Shown here: piece by piece, positions 45,945-56,446 of the stretch
Layout of the letters: each line of letters opens with the position of its first letter
Position numbering within the stretch: position 1 is the stretch's first letter
Assembly: GCA_036346225.1 (NCBI GenBank)
Contig: JARFIW010001104.1
Location: forward strand, 7,466,001 to 7,530,000
DNA: 64,000 nt
Source: Platerodrilus igneus
Lineage: Eukaryota > Arthropoda > Insecta > Coleoptera > Lycidae
Reading direction: 5' to 3'
Made by a program: the position numbers and the translations under genes
The notes under the pieces: generated by a model
What the model saw: only the letters and a program-made list of their open reading frames with translations
What the model was told of the DNA's origin: nothing
Database searches by the model: none

Positions 45945-46143
45945 CTTCGATTACTTCATAAGATGCTTAAAAACTAGTCTACTCTGACGAGGCTTCAAAA
46001 ACGCTGCAACCGGTCAGTGGAGGTATCTTTCCCTTATGAAGTAATATGGTTATTGTTTTGTTAACGGCTATACAACTATTAGCTTGATTTGTATTCGTAA
46101 ATATGCTTTTATTATTTCCATAAAGGTTTATTTACAGATACAT
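45945..46143 (+). repeat. 199-bp direct repeat, copy 1 (hammerhead-bearing)
   Basis: The same 199-base unit occurs again at 46467-46665, 522 bases downstream, with the shared ends CTTCGATTAC and ACAGATACAT. The two copies differ at scattered positions. The first half folds as a hammerhead-like structure. The unit may be a Penelope-type terminal repeat or a retrozyme-like repeat. Confidence 0.85.
45950..46045 (+). ncRNA. Type I hammerhead-ribozyme-like motif, copy 1
   Basis: Core box CTGACGA at 45984-45990 fits CUGANGA. A short stem II (GGC..GCT) follows, then GCAA at 46005-46008, where GAAA is expected. Next is the palindromic CCGG (46010-46013), and the cleavage-type triplet GTC ends at 46015. 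Stem I pairs TCTACT (45978-45983) with AGTGGA (46016-46021) and is closed by a perfect 13-bp outer stem, 45950-45962 with 46033-46045. Hammerheads self-cleave RNA, and known Penelope-like elements carry type I versions. The A-to-C change in the GAAA box probably inactivates this copy. Confidence 0.65.
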
Positions 46144-46466
46144 CTTAGTAATCTTTTGTTGTACACAAATTTTTCACATTGCAGACTGCAAATATCTTGT
46201 CTTTATTAATATGAATTGTCTTTGGGGCAAAAAACAGGCGACGCCGCGAGAAGGTTTGTTATTTAGTGCATATATATTTTGCTATTAACATTCTGCAAAT
46301 CTCAACGGCAGTACATACTTGTGTAGCCATCTATGGAACTATGATTTAGTTTCGAATCAACTCTTGTACTTCCACGCTTAGTAGGTTGGAGTTTTCCACA
46401 TGATGGCGATATTGTTTTCTCTTGCCATAGTACAAAGGTTACTTCGAACTTGTATCATTGTAATAA

Positions 46467-46665
46467 CTTCGATTACCTCATAATATGCTTAGAAACGTGT
46501 CTACTCTGGCGAGGCTCCAAGAAAGCTGAAACCGGTCAATGGATGTTTCTTTCCCTTATGAAGTAATATGGTTATTGTTTTGTTAAGGGCTATACAACTA
46601 TTAGCTCGATTTGTTTTCGTAAATATGCTTTTATTATTTCCATAAAGGTTTATTTACAGATACAT
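46467..46665 (+). repeat. 199-bp direct repeat, copy 2 (hammerhead-bearing)
   Basis: Second copy of the 45945-46143 unit in the same orientation. The roughly 320 bases between the copies show no match to the flanks. Confidence 0.85.
46472..46567 (+). ncRNA. Type I hammerhead-ribozyme-like motif, copy 2
   Basis: Box CTGGCGA at 46506-46512 departs from CUGANGA by one base (A to G). Stem II is better here (GGCT with AGCT), the GAAA box at 46528-46531 is intact, and CCGG then GTC end at 46537. The outer stem pairs 46472-46483 with 46556-46567 with one mismatch. The damaged core position differs from that of copy 1. Confidence 0.65.
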
Positions 46666-46949
46666 ATTTACATATAAGTAAAATCGAATTATAGTCACAA
46701 ATGAAAAATTGTATCTTTTACCTTTGAGTTTTGATGTCTCTGAAATTCCCAACATTTGTGACATTGTTAGTAGTGTTGACATTTCCGACATATGACATTT
46801 ATTAATATGCATGTAGTTCAAAATGAATTATAACATACAATAAAAGTTAAATGTCATCATTCCGTGATGGTATGTTCAACTTGATATAAAACACGACCTC
46901 GGAAATAATAAATTAACAAGTGATAAAACCAAAACAGGTATTGTTTTCT
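46666..46949. other. No gene recognised
   Basis: AT-rich DNA between the hammerhead-bearing repeat and the LINE. Confidence 0.4.
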
Positions 46950-47190
46950 AAACATTCCTCTTCCTTTTATTACAGCTACATTAAAACCTAACCCAAAACT
47001 ACCTGAAATGTATCCTTTACCAACAATAACACCCTCAACCATAAATCATTGAACCAGCCAAACAAAAAACCCACTCACCCATCAGACAAAAGAAGGGACA
47101 TATTCGAATGCAGTAAAAAGCAATGCACCAAATAAACAAACATCTGCAAGCAGTTTCCCGTCAAAAGAAAATGCGATTATATTAAATTCA

Positions 47191-48267
47191 TTGCCAAACA
47201 CGAAGTTAGAAGATTATCTAAATGCAATCACGGAAATAATAGATCCTAAAAATATAACCTTTGCATCAAGAATAGCAAACAACCAGATCTGTATTTATTT
47301 ATCTACAAAAGAAGACGCTGACCAGTTTGTAAACAACCATCCTAATATAACAGTAAATAACACAGAAGTGGAAATACGTAAATTACTAACGCCGACCATA
47401 AGGGTGGTTATTTCAAATGTTAGCCCATCCATACCACACAATGTAATAGAAGACGCACTTATTAAGCTAAATATAACTTTAACAGGCAAGATGTCATTTA
47501 TAAAAGTTGCATTATCAGAAATAAAATTTAAACACATACTTAGCTTTCGTAGACAAATCTATGTTAAACAAACTGCAAATTTAAACATCCCAGAATCAAT
47601 AATAGTATTATTTGAAGAAACCCCCTACAGACTATTTTTATCTTCAGAAACACACTGCTATACATGTAAACAAACCGACCATTCAACCTCAAGCTGCAAG
47701 GAACACAATATACAGAGTGAAACAAAACAACCTGAACAAATAACAAACCTAAATGAAACAATAAGAAATAAAAGACCAAATCAGTCACCTGAAAGTACAC
47801 CTACAGAAGAACTAAATGAAACTTACATTGAACATCAAATAAGAGAAGCAACACAAAAGAAAAAACAAGAAACCAACCAAGAATCAACCCTGTCGAATTT
47901 ATCACAAACCAAACGGACAAACAAAAAGCAAAAAAAGGATCCTACAATTAAAAAGAAGAACTTGGAACAAACTGAATCCCCAAAACACAATACAATAAAG
48001 GAAATCATAGAAAGTGATCCAGTCAAATACATTATCTCATTCGACGAATTTCAGGACTTTCTAGAAAACACGATCGGAACACAAAAAATACTACAATTAA
48101 GTAAAAACTATACCAAAGATACAAACCAACTCATACAAATGATGCATGAAATCCAAAACAATACTGATGACAAAAAAATAAAAACAACAATAACAAGAAT
48201 AACTAAAACAATGGAGGAACAACAAATTGAGTCAGAAATGTCTGATTCCTCAGTCGATAATCAATAA
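47191..48267 (+). CDS. LINE ORF1 (gag-like, zinc knuckle)
   Basis: The frame is open from about 47050 to the stop at 48267. The first codon of the called stretch is TTG, and no in-frame ATG precedes it after the stop near 47047, so the true start may be lost. Near residue 155 is the knuckle CYTCKQTDHSTSSC, followed by a long Lys/Glu/Gln/Asn-rich region. ORF1 proteins bind LINE RNA in the particle. It overlaps the start of ORF2 by a few tens of bases in another frame, a common LINE arrangement. Confidence 0.8.
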   Translation: MPNTKLEDYLNAITEIIDPKNITFASRIANNQICIYLSTKEDADQFVNNHPNITVNNTEVEIRKLLTPTIRVVISNVSPSIPHNVIEDALIKLNITLTGKMSFIKVALSEIKFKHILSFRRQIYVKQTANLNIPESIIVLFEETPYRLFLSSETHCYTCKQTDHSTSSCKEHNIQSETKQPEQITNLNETIRNKRPNQSPESTPTEELNETYIEHQIREATQKKKQETNQESTLSNLSQTKRTNKKQKKDPTIKKKNLEQTESPKHNTIKEIIESDPVKYIISFDEFQDFLENTIGTQKILQLSKNYTKDTNQLIQMMHEIQNNTDDKKIKTTITRITKTMEEQQIESEMSDSSVDNQ

Positions 48268-48268
48268 C

Positions 48269-49379
48269 ATGAACATCATCCAATGGAATTGTAATGGACT
48301 TCAATCCCATAAAGCTGAATACCAAAAACTAATTGAAGAAACACAACCTCATTACATATGCTTACAAGAAACACACTTCAAAGAACATCAAAACATAAAT
48401 ACATACAATTTTATACAATGTCGCAACGACAGACTAAACACACATATAGCTAGCGGAGGGGGTGGCAATTCTAGTAAACAACAAAAAACATATAGAGGAA
48501 ATACCCCTAGCAACAAACTTAGAAGCAATAGCTATAAGAATCTTGACACCTAATAAAACTAAAGTAACCTTATGTAATATATATCTACCACCACAACCAA
48601 ACTGCAATCAAGAGTCCATTGAACATTTATTAAAACAGTTACCCCCTCCGATCATTATACTAGGTGACATAAACGGGCACAATATAATATGGGGTTCCCA
48701 ACAAACCGACAAAAGAGGAAGAATGATAGAGAAAATAATAAATGGAAACAATTTCATCATACTAAATGACAACTCATCAACACATTTTTGCTCAAAATCA
48801 GGTACATTTTCAAATATAGACCTAACGATTTGTGGCCCAAAGATTACACCAAATCTAGAATGGAAAGTAATTCAAAATCTATATGGTAGTGACCATTTTC
48901 CTATACTTATTAGATCACAAGAAAGTCATACAAACCTCAAACCCCATACATCATACTCAAAATGGAGAATAGAAGAGAATAAGTGGCCCCAATTCCAAAC
49001 ATTGCTAACCAACAATACCAAAAACAAACAATATTCCAGCATAAACCAAAACATAAATGACATCATAGAATCTTTTAGCCAAGACATAATAAAAACAGCC
49101 AAACAAATATTCAAGTTATCCAATAGAAACAATAAAAAAACAGTACCATGGTGGAATAAGGAATGCGAAAAAGCAAGCAAAGACAATAAAAGAGCGCTAT
49201 ACAAATATCGGAAAAACAAAAACATAGAAAACCAAATAGAACTTAAAAGAACAAAAGCTATTAGCAGACGTACAATAAAACAGAGCAAGAAAAAAGCATG
49301 GGAAAACTATGTTTCCCCCATAACCTGTGATACGCCTGATAACCAAATTTGGAACAAAATAAAAGCAATTAAGGGATAA
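48269..49379 (+). pseudogene. LINE ORF2: APE-type endonuclease
   Basis: Starts about ATG 48269 with MNIIQWNCNGLQSHKAEYQK and CLQETH (catalytic Asn and Glu). A frameshift in a G run near 48457 shifts to the frame 48462-49379, which carries NIYLPPQ, IILGDINGHNIIWGS, and YGSDHFPIL (catalytic Asp and His). This nuclease nicks target DNA to prime reverse transcription. Catalytic residues are present, but the frameshift and the stop at 49379 break the ORF. Confidence 0.85.
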
Positions 49380-49591
49380 ATAACATCCCACGTGCAACAG
49401 ATGTAATATTAATAGGAACCACCAAAATTATTTTAGACCCCAAGAAATAGCTGAAAAATAGCAGACGAATTTGCCAAAATATCTAGCAATTCAAATTATA
49501 ATAAAGACTTCAATACAATAAAACAAATACAGAAGACAATCAAATTATCAAAATTGAAGAACAAAACAACCCATTAAACAAATCTTTTACA

Positions 49592-50480
49592 ATGGACGAT
49601 CTAGAAAACAGTATTTCACAACAAAAAAACAAAAAAAGTTCAGGGCCAGACCAAATAATTCCAGAAATGATCAAACACCTACCAGATAAAAATAAGAAAC
49701 ACCTACTAGACATATATAACTTCATATGGAACAACAATGTATACCCTATAGAATGGAACAAAGTCATTACAATACCAATATTAAAACCATCAAAAGATAA
49801 GACAAACCCAGCAAATTATCGACCTATAGCACTGTCAAATGTATTATCAAAAATAATGCAAAAAATGGTAAATAAAAGGCTAATGTGGTATATAGAAAAT
49901 AATGACATATTAAGCAATACCCAAGCAGGTTTTAGGACAGGCAGAACAACAACAGATCAAACACTTAAACTAAAAATAGAAATAGAAAAAGCGTTCGAAC
50001 TTAAACAACATCTAGTAGCAATATTCTTAGACTTACATCAGGCATATGACACCACATGGAAATATGCGATAATACAAACACTAATAGAACATAGCATACA
50101 AGGAAAAATACTACACTACATAAAAAACTTCTTGGAAAACCGTTCTTTCCAAGTCAAAACAAATGGATGCTTATCAGAACCAAGAAAGCAAGAAAATGGA
50201 GTTCCACAAGGAGAAGTCCTTAGCCCCACACTATTTCTGTTTATAATAAACAAAATAACAAAAATTGTGAAGAAACCAACACATACTGCTTTTTGCTGAT
50301 GACATAGTATTATACCACATAAAAACATAACCGAAATAGAAAAATTCTCATCCACAAAAACAAAAGCAATACATTTCTGCAGAAAAAGAAAACAGCATAT
50401 GGATCCAAAACTTCTAATAAACAAATCCCAAATAGAATATACAGATAACATCAAATTTTTAGGCATCCACTTTGATAAAA
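49592..50480 (+). pseudogene. LINE ORF2: reverse transcriptase
   Basis: Open to 50299 with KKSSGPDQIIPEMIK, ANYRPIALSNVLSKIMQK, QAGFRTGRTTTDQ, FLDLHQAYDTTW and NGVPQGEVLSPTLF. The catalytic FADDIVLYH follows at about 50290-50320 after a frameshift, and the frame is then poor to 50480. RT copies the LINE RNA at the nicked target. Motifs are complete but not in one frame. Confidence 0.87.
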
Positions 50481-50487
50481 AATTAAC

Positions 50488-51077
50488 ATGGAGAAAGCAC
50501 ATAACAGAATTAAAAAAGGACTGCAACAAAAAATCAATATCTTAAAAATGCTCTCGAATACAGATTGGGGAGCACACACAAAACAGTTATTAAAGATATA
50601 CACAACTACCATCAGAGCAAGACTTGATTACAGTTGTATCACATACAGCACAGCCAAACCTTCTAATATAAATCAATTAGACACAATTCAAAACACAGCT
50701 CTCAGATTAGCAACAGGTGCCTACAGAACAAGCCCAGTCAATAGTCTACAATGCATAGCAAATATACCACCTTTATGTATAAGAAAAATAAATTGAACCT
50801 AAAATATATTGCAAAACTAGCATTAAACCAGAAAATAGAAGCAAACCAGGACATCTTTAAAATTAAACCATGTAACACAAGATTAGATACCAGTACTCCA
50901 ACAGCCGTACACATAAAAAACATAATGAAACAAATAAAACTATCCCTACCTGAAATCCTTCCACAATATTTACCTATATTCCCACCATGGACTAGAAAAC
51001 ATATAACGACAAATGTATCACTATCAAATTATTCAAAAAAAACATACAAGCAAAGCTCAGTATCATCAACGATTTAA
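50488..51077 (+). pseudogene. LINE ORF2: RT thumb/connection
   Basis: Frames 50488-50796 and 50751-51077 carry ARLDYSCITYSTAKPSNINQ and NTALRLATGAYRTSPVNSL, the usual region between RT and RNase H in I-group LINEs. One frameshift near 50790 separates them. Confidence 0.8.
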
Positions 51078-51103
51078 AGAACTAAAGGAACAATACAAGA
51101 GAC

Positions 51104-51907
51104 ATGAATTTATTACACAGATGGGTCGAAAGCTACCAACAAGTAACTGCAGCTGTACTCAGTCAAGATAAACAAATCCAAATAACACTTCATCCATATA
51201 GCAGCAACTATACAGCCGAAAAAGTAGCAATTTTAACAGCCATCCAAGACATAACATCAAACCCAACACACACCAAATATGCAATATGCACAGACTCTTT
51301 AAGCACTATTAAATCACTCGAAAAATGGTACACAACAGATCCAATAACGAACAACATATATGATGCTCTACACAAAACAACAGAAGAAACCGGAACTGAA
51401 ATAATACTGATTTGGTCTCCAGCCCACGTTGGAATCCAAGGAAATGAAGCAGTAGATAAACTAGCTAAACAACGAATAACTAATACCAACACCCAACTTA
51501 AAACTCCAATAACAGACATCTATGCAATTATCTCAAGCAAAATAGACAAAAAATGGGAAGAAACCTGGAAGAACACCCAAAATAAGCTTAGACAAATAAA
51601 ACCAAAAACCGAACCATATGCACACATCCCAATATCAAGAAGACAACAAATAATATTAACAAGATTAAGAATAGGACACACTGCATATACACACAACTAC
51701 TTGATGACAAAAGAAGCTCAACCTGTATGTGAACAATGTAAAACAAACCTAACAGTAGAGCATATCCTAACGAATTGTGAAAAATATCAACAAAACAGGC
51801 TCAAATACAATATACAACAAGATGTACAAACTATCCTGAGAGACACACCCAATATTGGACCACTGCTGAACTATCTTAAAGACATAGAAATCCTACATCG
51901 TATATAA
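51104..51907 (+). CDS. LINE ORF2: RNase H and C-terminal CCHC
   Basis: A 267-codon open frame. RNase H residues are visible in YTAEKVAILTAIQDI (Glu), CTDSLSTIKSLE (Asp) and WSPAHVGIQGNEAVDKLAK (His and Asp). The first Asp (YTDGS) lies just upstream at about 51115 in a shifted frame. Near the end, CEQCKTNLTVEHILTNCEKY forms the C-terminal C2HC. RNase H removes RNA from the cDNA hybrid. Confidence 0.85.
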   Translation: MNLLHRWVESYQQVTAAVLSQDKQIQITLHPYSSNYTAEKVAILTAIQDITSNPTHTKYAICTDSLSTIKSLEKWYTTDPITNNIYDALHKTTEETGTEIILIWSPAHVGIQGNEAVDKLAKQRITNTNTQLKTPITDIYAIISSKIDKKWEETWKNTQNKLRQIKPKTEPYAHIPISRRQQIILTRLRIGHTAYTHNYLMTKEAQPVCEQCKTNLTVEHILTNCEKYQQNRLKYNIQQDVQTILRDTPNIGPLLNYLKDIEILHRI

Positions 51908-52030
51908 AATATATAAAAGATAAACATATTTGTACCATAGATTATAAATAATACTTCCAACCTCCGCTAATAACTGTAAAGGTGGAAGCGGATAAAAGTG
52001 AAATTAAAATAAAAAAAAGTTAAATGAAAA

Positions 52031-53615
52031 GACCGATAAATGTACAAAGCGTCCTAAATGCAGTTTCGGTAGAAGTTGGCATTCAATTACCAAACGTAAA
52101 ACATGTGGAACTCGTTATTGTATTAAAGATTCTAGAAGATTCAACCGCGTTCCACTTCCACATACCATGCATGCTATCCAAAATCGTTATTGCTCAAGTG
52201 TAGCACTTGAAGTATATGGAAACCTCGTTGTATCCTATTCCTTCATTTAGACACAATGACAAAATGAATTTTCTAAGAAAATCACGACCATTTGAATCTA
52301 TGCTGTCATGCCCGTGCATTTCCATTTAATTAATTTAATCATTTCCCTTTAACAATAGACCGTCTACACTAAAAAGTACTGCCTTTTTAGATTCGCAATT
52401 CTTTTTAAAAATTAATAATTTATATGAGATATTTTGTAGGACCGGATTTTTTTTGTTTTGAAAATTAAGTGTTTTTATGTAATGTTGATACTGCACCAAC
52501 CGTCTCTTGCGGTTTTCTTGATTGAACTTTGACAGTTCTCGAATAAATTGTGTACTCACAATTTTTAAAAAACTATACTACCTATGTGCAAATTGTGTCG
52601 ACATTAGGTTTTAAGCAGTTACGTAGTCTTCCATATACATTAAGTAATTTTTAACGGTTTGTGGAAAATTTTGTTAACCAACTCAAACTTTTTTGTTTGT
52701 CTTACTTTTGAACTATGAACGACGTATGTTTAAATACTGTTGTCATCTGCTACTTAGACGTGTTTGTTTAGGCGTTCATTTGTTGTCATTCATTCAGTCG
52801 TTCATTCAATGTTGTTTGTTTGTTGAGTTGTTCGTTTATTGAGTTGTTCGCTCGTTGATTTGTTTGTTCGTTCGTATGCACATATCAAATTAATAAAATT
52901 TACGCAACTTAAAATAATATAATATCCCATCAAACCTAAGCAATATTTACTATTGGAAATATAACAACATATTAGAAATACAAAGCTTGACAATTTTTAA
53001 AAATAATCTAATCAGCAAAGCATATATTTAATTAAATAAATGAGTCAACAGCTATCATCACCGTCGTTTTACATAATATTCATGCCAAAAATTGCTAATT
53101 TGATGTTCACTTTCCGTGGCTTAAATTTATTAAAGAGTTCTCAGATGTTTTTAATTCATAAAAAAAGTAAAACCACTTGAAAATCTTATTTATTAGCAGT
53201 GTGGTTATAAATTATTGTAATAGTGACGCTAAATATGTTGAAGGTTTTGCCATTAAAAAAATAAGCAAAAATGCTTTCTTAGAATTTTGTAATTCATGGA
53301 ACGTCCGAAAGTTTTTTCAACAATTTTTTATACACTACATTTTTTGTTGATTTTAAACATTAGGAAATAAAAATTACCAATTCTTTTATGTTAAAAAGTA
53401 TCACATGTCTAATTTTTCAGCTTCATATTAATGTTATATACTCTTTGACAATTTCCTCGTTTTGCTTTCAAGCTGAAACGCCAAAAATAGGAGCAACCTT
53501 GCCTAATTCACTTAACTCGCCTAAACATGAATCACTCTACAGCATTATGAAAAATTTACCATAAAATATAGTTTTAAATTTATTACAAAATGAAAAGGGT
53601 TACATTAGGAGCATA
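52031..53615. other. No gene; includes GTTC/GTTT-rich stretch
   Basis: 52740-52880 is a degenerate (GTTY)n microsatellite. A segment with AGACCGTCTACACTAAAAAGTA near 52358 has a related copy near 54923 (AGACCGTCTATATTAAAAAGTA), indicating a dispersed repeat. No ORF is convincing. Confidence 0.45.
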
Positions 53616-54069
53616 TTAAATATTTGAATATGATATAAAACAGTTTACAACAGATACATTCGCTTGCTTTTCATAAAATATCGGTTGGAAATTGCAGGTT
53701 TTTAAGAATAGTTCTCTTCCGTCATAGGTCGTGAAATTCGAAAAGTACAATGATCCTACCTAAAAAATACAAATTTATTAGTTTCCGGTTTAATAAAATA
53801 CTGACATACTAACCATAATTGTAATATTTAGCCAAGCCTTACACTAAATTGCAACAAATTATCGAAATCGGTAAGCAAAATCACATCGTAATCATTGACT
53901 GACAAAGTTAATAACAAATAAGTTATAGAAATAGTAGGGGAATAAAGATATCTGTGAATCATGCTACTTTGAAAGTATTACATTAATATGTCCATTTTCG
54001 TGTACAGCATGTCAAATCGGCTTTGGAATCGTATTGAAGCAGCTTGGCCCCTTTTTCGAGAAATACCAC
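53616..54069 (-). other. Possible - strand exons, unassigned
   Basis: Two - strand stretches follow good pyrimidine-rich acceptors. One starts at 54069 (GGISRKRGQAASIRFQSRF, stop near 53978). The other starts at 53759 (LYFSNFTTYDGRELFLKTCN, stop at 53616). They could be 3' exons of the ADAMTS-like gene lying just upstream in - strand order, but phases do not join cleanly and neither carries a known motif. Confidence 0.2.
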
Positions 54070-55716
54070 CTAAAAAAACAAAAAATATAAGCTCGTAATT
54101 TAAAAGAATCTTAAAATACTTGCTGTAGTTATCTTTTTTATTTGGGTCCACCATTAATAGCAACAAATTATTCTATTGCGACATACGTAGATATAAAAAT
54201 TAGAACCAAAACATATATCTGCATCTTGAAAGAAATACACTTTCCGTCAGTCAAATCTAATAATAGATAAAATTGGTAATTTTACTTTGGTTGCTTTTTA
54301 CGTTTTTAGCCGTTCCTTTCAGTTTGTATAATTAAATTGTAAAATTAATAATAATAAGCCTTTCGATGATCTAAAACAAAGACACTTTTGTTAATCAATT
54401 TTGATTATGTTCGAAATTGATATTTTTACCTTCGTATTTTTGATGTTTATAATTATATCTGACGTTTAGTAATATGCTCGAAATAAAAAGTACCTGAAAT
54501 AAAATAAATGTCCAATCAAAGTATTGATAATAGGATGAAGCATCCTGAACTGCACTTTTAGCAGAAATGGCAGATAATTAATTAACAAATACAAATCTAA
54601 GCGGAAATCGAGATTTTCTGGATTTTCGTATCAAATGTTCTGGAAAATTTTTATTTACGATCACATCTGTAATTATAGATAAGGTTACTTATCGTTTAAA
54701 ATGTCAAAAAAAAATCGCCTCGACCAGTGAACCCATAAACAATGCGCATGTTGTTCGACTCCGTTAGCGCAGAGCTATTGCACTTGACAAATATGACAAA
54801 ATCCGTTGGCTCTATGTAATGTATTAAGAATTATAGAAAATTATGCAAATTTCATGAAAAATTGTAACTATTCAGTCGAGGCCATTCGTTTCCGTCGAAT
54901 AAATTTAATTTTCTTTAAAATTAGACCGTCTATATTAAAAAGTAATGTTTTTTAATTGCAAATCGATTTTGAAGCTTAAAAATATACATTAGGTATATTG
55001 TGGCTGTTTATTTTAAAAATTTCAAAAGTAATTCTGTCGCCTCATATTTTGATAGTACAACGTTGTTCGCCTCTGATGACATTGGAGACCTGTTTCTGAC
55101 ATCTTTCGGATAAACTGTATAAAGCTTGTGCACAAATCGTACAAAACCATCCCACTTAGAGCTAATTTTCGCCGAAAGCAGATTAGTAGTCGATTCCCAA
55201 CGTTTTCGCGCATATTAGGTATTTTACCAAGACCTGTGTAGAATTCTGGAAACCTTTTAGATGTTCTCTTTCGATCTCTCTAATATATTCTCGAACAATA
55301 CCTGCTCTGTCGCACGCCGTGTTCGGCTCCTTTGTTGAGGAAAAGTTATGGATTTTTACTTTTTCAACATGCAAATTACGACGTTAGTGCAAAATCGAAA
55401 AATCCCAAAAAAAACGCTATTTTTCTGCTGAAATATTCACTTCCACGCAATAGAAATCCGTCTACCGGATGTAGGACATTATTCCCAAACGACCCTTCTT
55501 GTTTGCGACCCTCCCGGACCGTCCGGATTTATAGTTATTTGATAAAGCAAGACAAAATTATTGTATATCATGTTTTCATGTTCCAAACATCAGAGTCATA
55601 ACCAAGTTTATTTAGTCCCAACTATATATTATGCCGACCAAAATTTTCGGGTAAAAGAATACACATTCTCCAAAAGTTGTTTAATTTGTTATATTATAAA
55701 TTTGTGAAGCTGAAGT
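54070..55716. other. No gene recognised
   Basis: AT-rich. Short ORFs at 55022-55374 (- strand) show no motif. A dispersed-repeat copy lies near 54920-54990. Confidence 0.4.
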
Positions 55717-55868
55717 TTATGAAAAGTTATAAAAATCAAATTGCCTATGTACATAATAAGGAACATTATCAGATTCTGCAGCCATGTCCATATTTACATA
55801 TATCGGATTATCTAAATCTATGTCGAATGTACTGGAAACTGGTATTGTTTCATCAAGTTTAACTGCAT
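55717..55868 (-). CDS. ADAMTS-like exon d, probable C-terminus
   Basis: Continues in frame (NAVKLDETIPVSSTFDID, then YVNMDMAAESD) to a stop at 55719-55717. Acceptor TTTACAG. Confidence 0.6.
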
Positions 55869-56446
55869 CTGTAAAGTCAACTTTTAATTATTTAAATTAA
55901 TAAATAACTATCTACGTACTAGAAATAGTTCGATTTAACTGTTGAACAATATCTTCCAGTTGCTTTTCGTATAAAACAGCCATAACTTTAGTACCATTAC
56001 TATGCAAAGACCTACGTGTACGTGATAAAAGAGGAAGAGAAAACTCATTTTCGGATAATGGAGTATCGTCGGCACCAAATTCCTAGTAAATAGCAATTAA
56101 ATAAACATATTTTTAAATAAATAACTTACCAAGCACTTTCCACTTATACAAAATGATTTTTTATTAGTCATTCCTTTTGAGCAATCAGTTCCAAATGGAA
56201 ACCAGCCTTCCTCACCATTCACTAAATAAAAGCGGTGCGGAATACTATCGTCTTGGCATGCTACTCGGCATGATCTATCAGGATCTTCTATAAAGAATGT
56301 ATCTAATAAAAGATTCTTAAGAAAGTCTTATTACCTAATGCTGCTGAAATTTGCATTCCAAAACCAGATAGGCGGCGTACACGCTCTTTGTACTTATTAC
56401 AAACGGTTGATGCATGTTGATATGATGTTTTGGTATGACCACAGCT
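55717..56446 (-). CDS. ADAMTS-type metalloprotease, cysteine-rich domain and C-terminus (partial)
   Basis: Four - strand exons join in phase: 56446-56335, 56302-56130, 56082-55920 and 55868-55717. ADAMTS proteins are secreted zinc proteases of extracellular matrix. This part is the cysteine-rich domain: STVCNKYKERVRRLSG, DPDRSCRVACQDD, RFYLVNGEEGWFPFGTDCSK and SFCISGKCLEFGADDTPL, then a basic LPLLSRTRRSLHS and a short tail ending at TAA 55719-55717. Introns are 32, 47 and 51 bases. No thrombospondin repeat follows. The prodomain and protease domain are not visible and must lie to the right. Whether 55717 is the true end or splicing continues leftward (donor candidate at 55752) is unclear. Confidence 0.75.
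55920..56082 (-). CDS. ADAMTS-like exon c
   Basis: Begins EFGADDTPLSENEF, then SLPLLSRTRRSLHS and YEKQLEDIVQQLNRTIS. Donor GTACGT; phase 1 out. Confidence 0.7.
56130..56302 (-). CDS. ADAMTS-like exon b
   Basis: Carries the diagnostic CRVACQD, GWFPFGTDCS and FCISGKCL cysteines. Donor is the consensus GTAAGT; phase 0 out. Confidence 0.78.
56335..56446 (-). CDS. ADAMTS-like exon a
   Basis: Encodes CGHTKTSYQHASTVCNKY and GFGMQISAAL. Acceptor TTTCAG lies at 56452-56447 and donor GTAATA at 56334. Its 32-base intron is unusually short and needs checking. Confidence 0.65.

Larger units (their letters stand above)
46950..52030 (+). mobile_element. I-group LINE (non-LTR retrotransposon), nearly full length
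   Basis: Contains ORF1 with a Cys knuckle, then APE-type endonuclease, RT, RNase H and a C-terminal CCHC. RNase H after RT places it in the I superfamily (I/R1/LOA-type) rather than Jockey or CR1. The + strand is strikingly A- and C-rich with very low GC codon use. A short A-rich tail (AAAATAAAAAAAAG) lies near 52005-52020. The 5' limit is uncertain because ORF1 lacks an upstream ATG. Several frameshifts make it inactive. Confidence 0.88.

Noticed and set aside
50116..50529. - strand 137-codon ORF in the LINE
   Set aside because: Antisense of the RT domain. The A/C-rich sense strand makes long Phe/Leu-rich antisense frames.
55070..55110. CTGATGA at 55073 as another hammerhead core
   Set aside because: No GAAA box, stem I pairing or stem II follows at suitable spacing.
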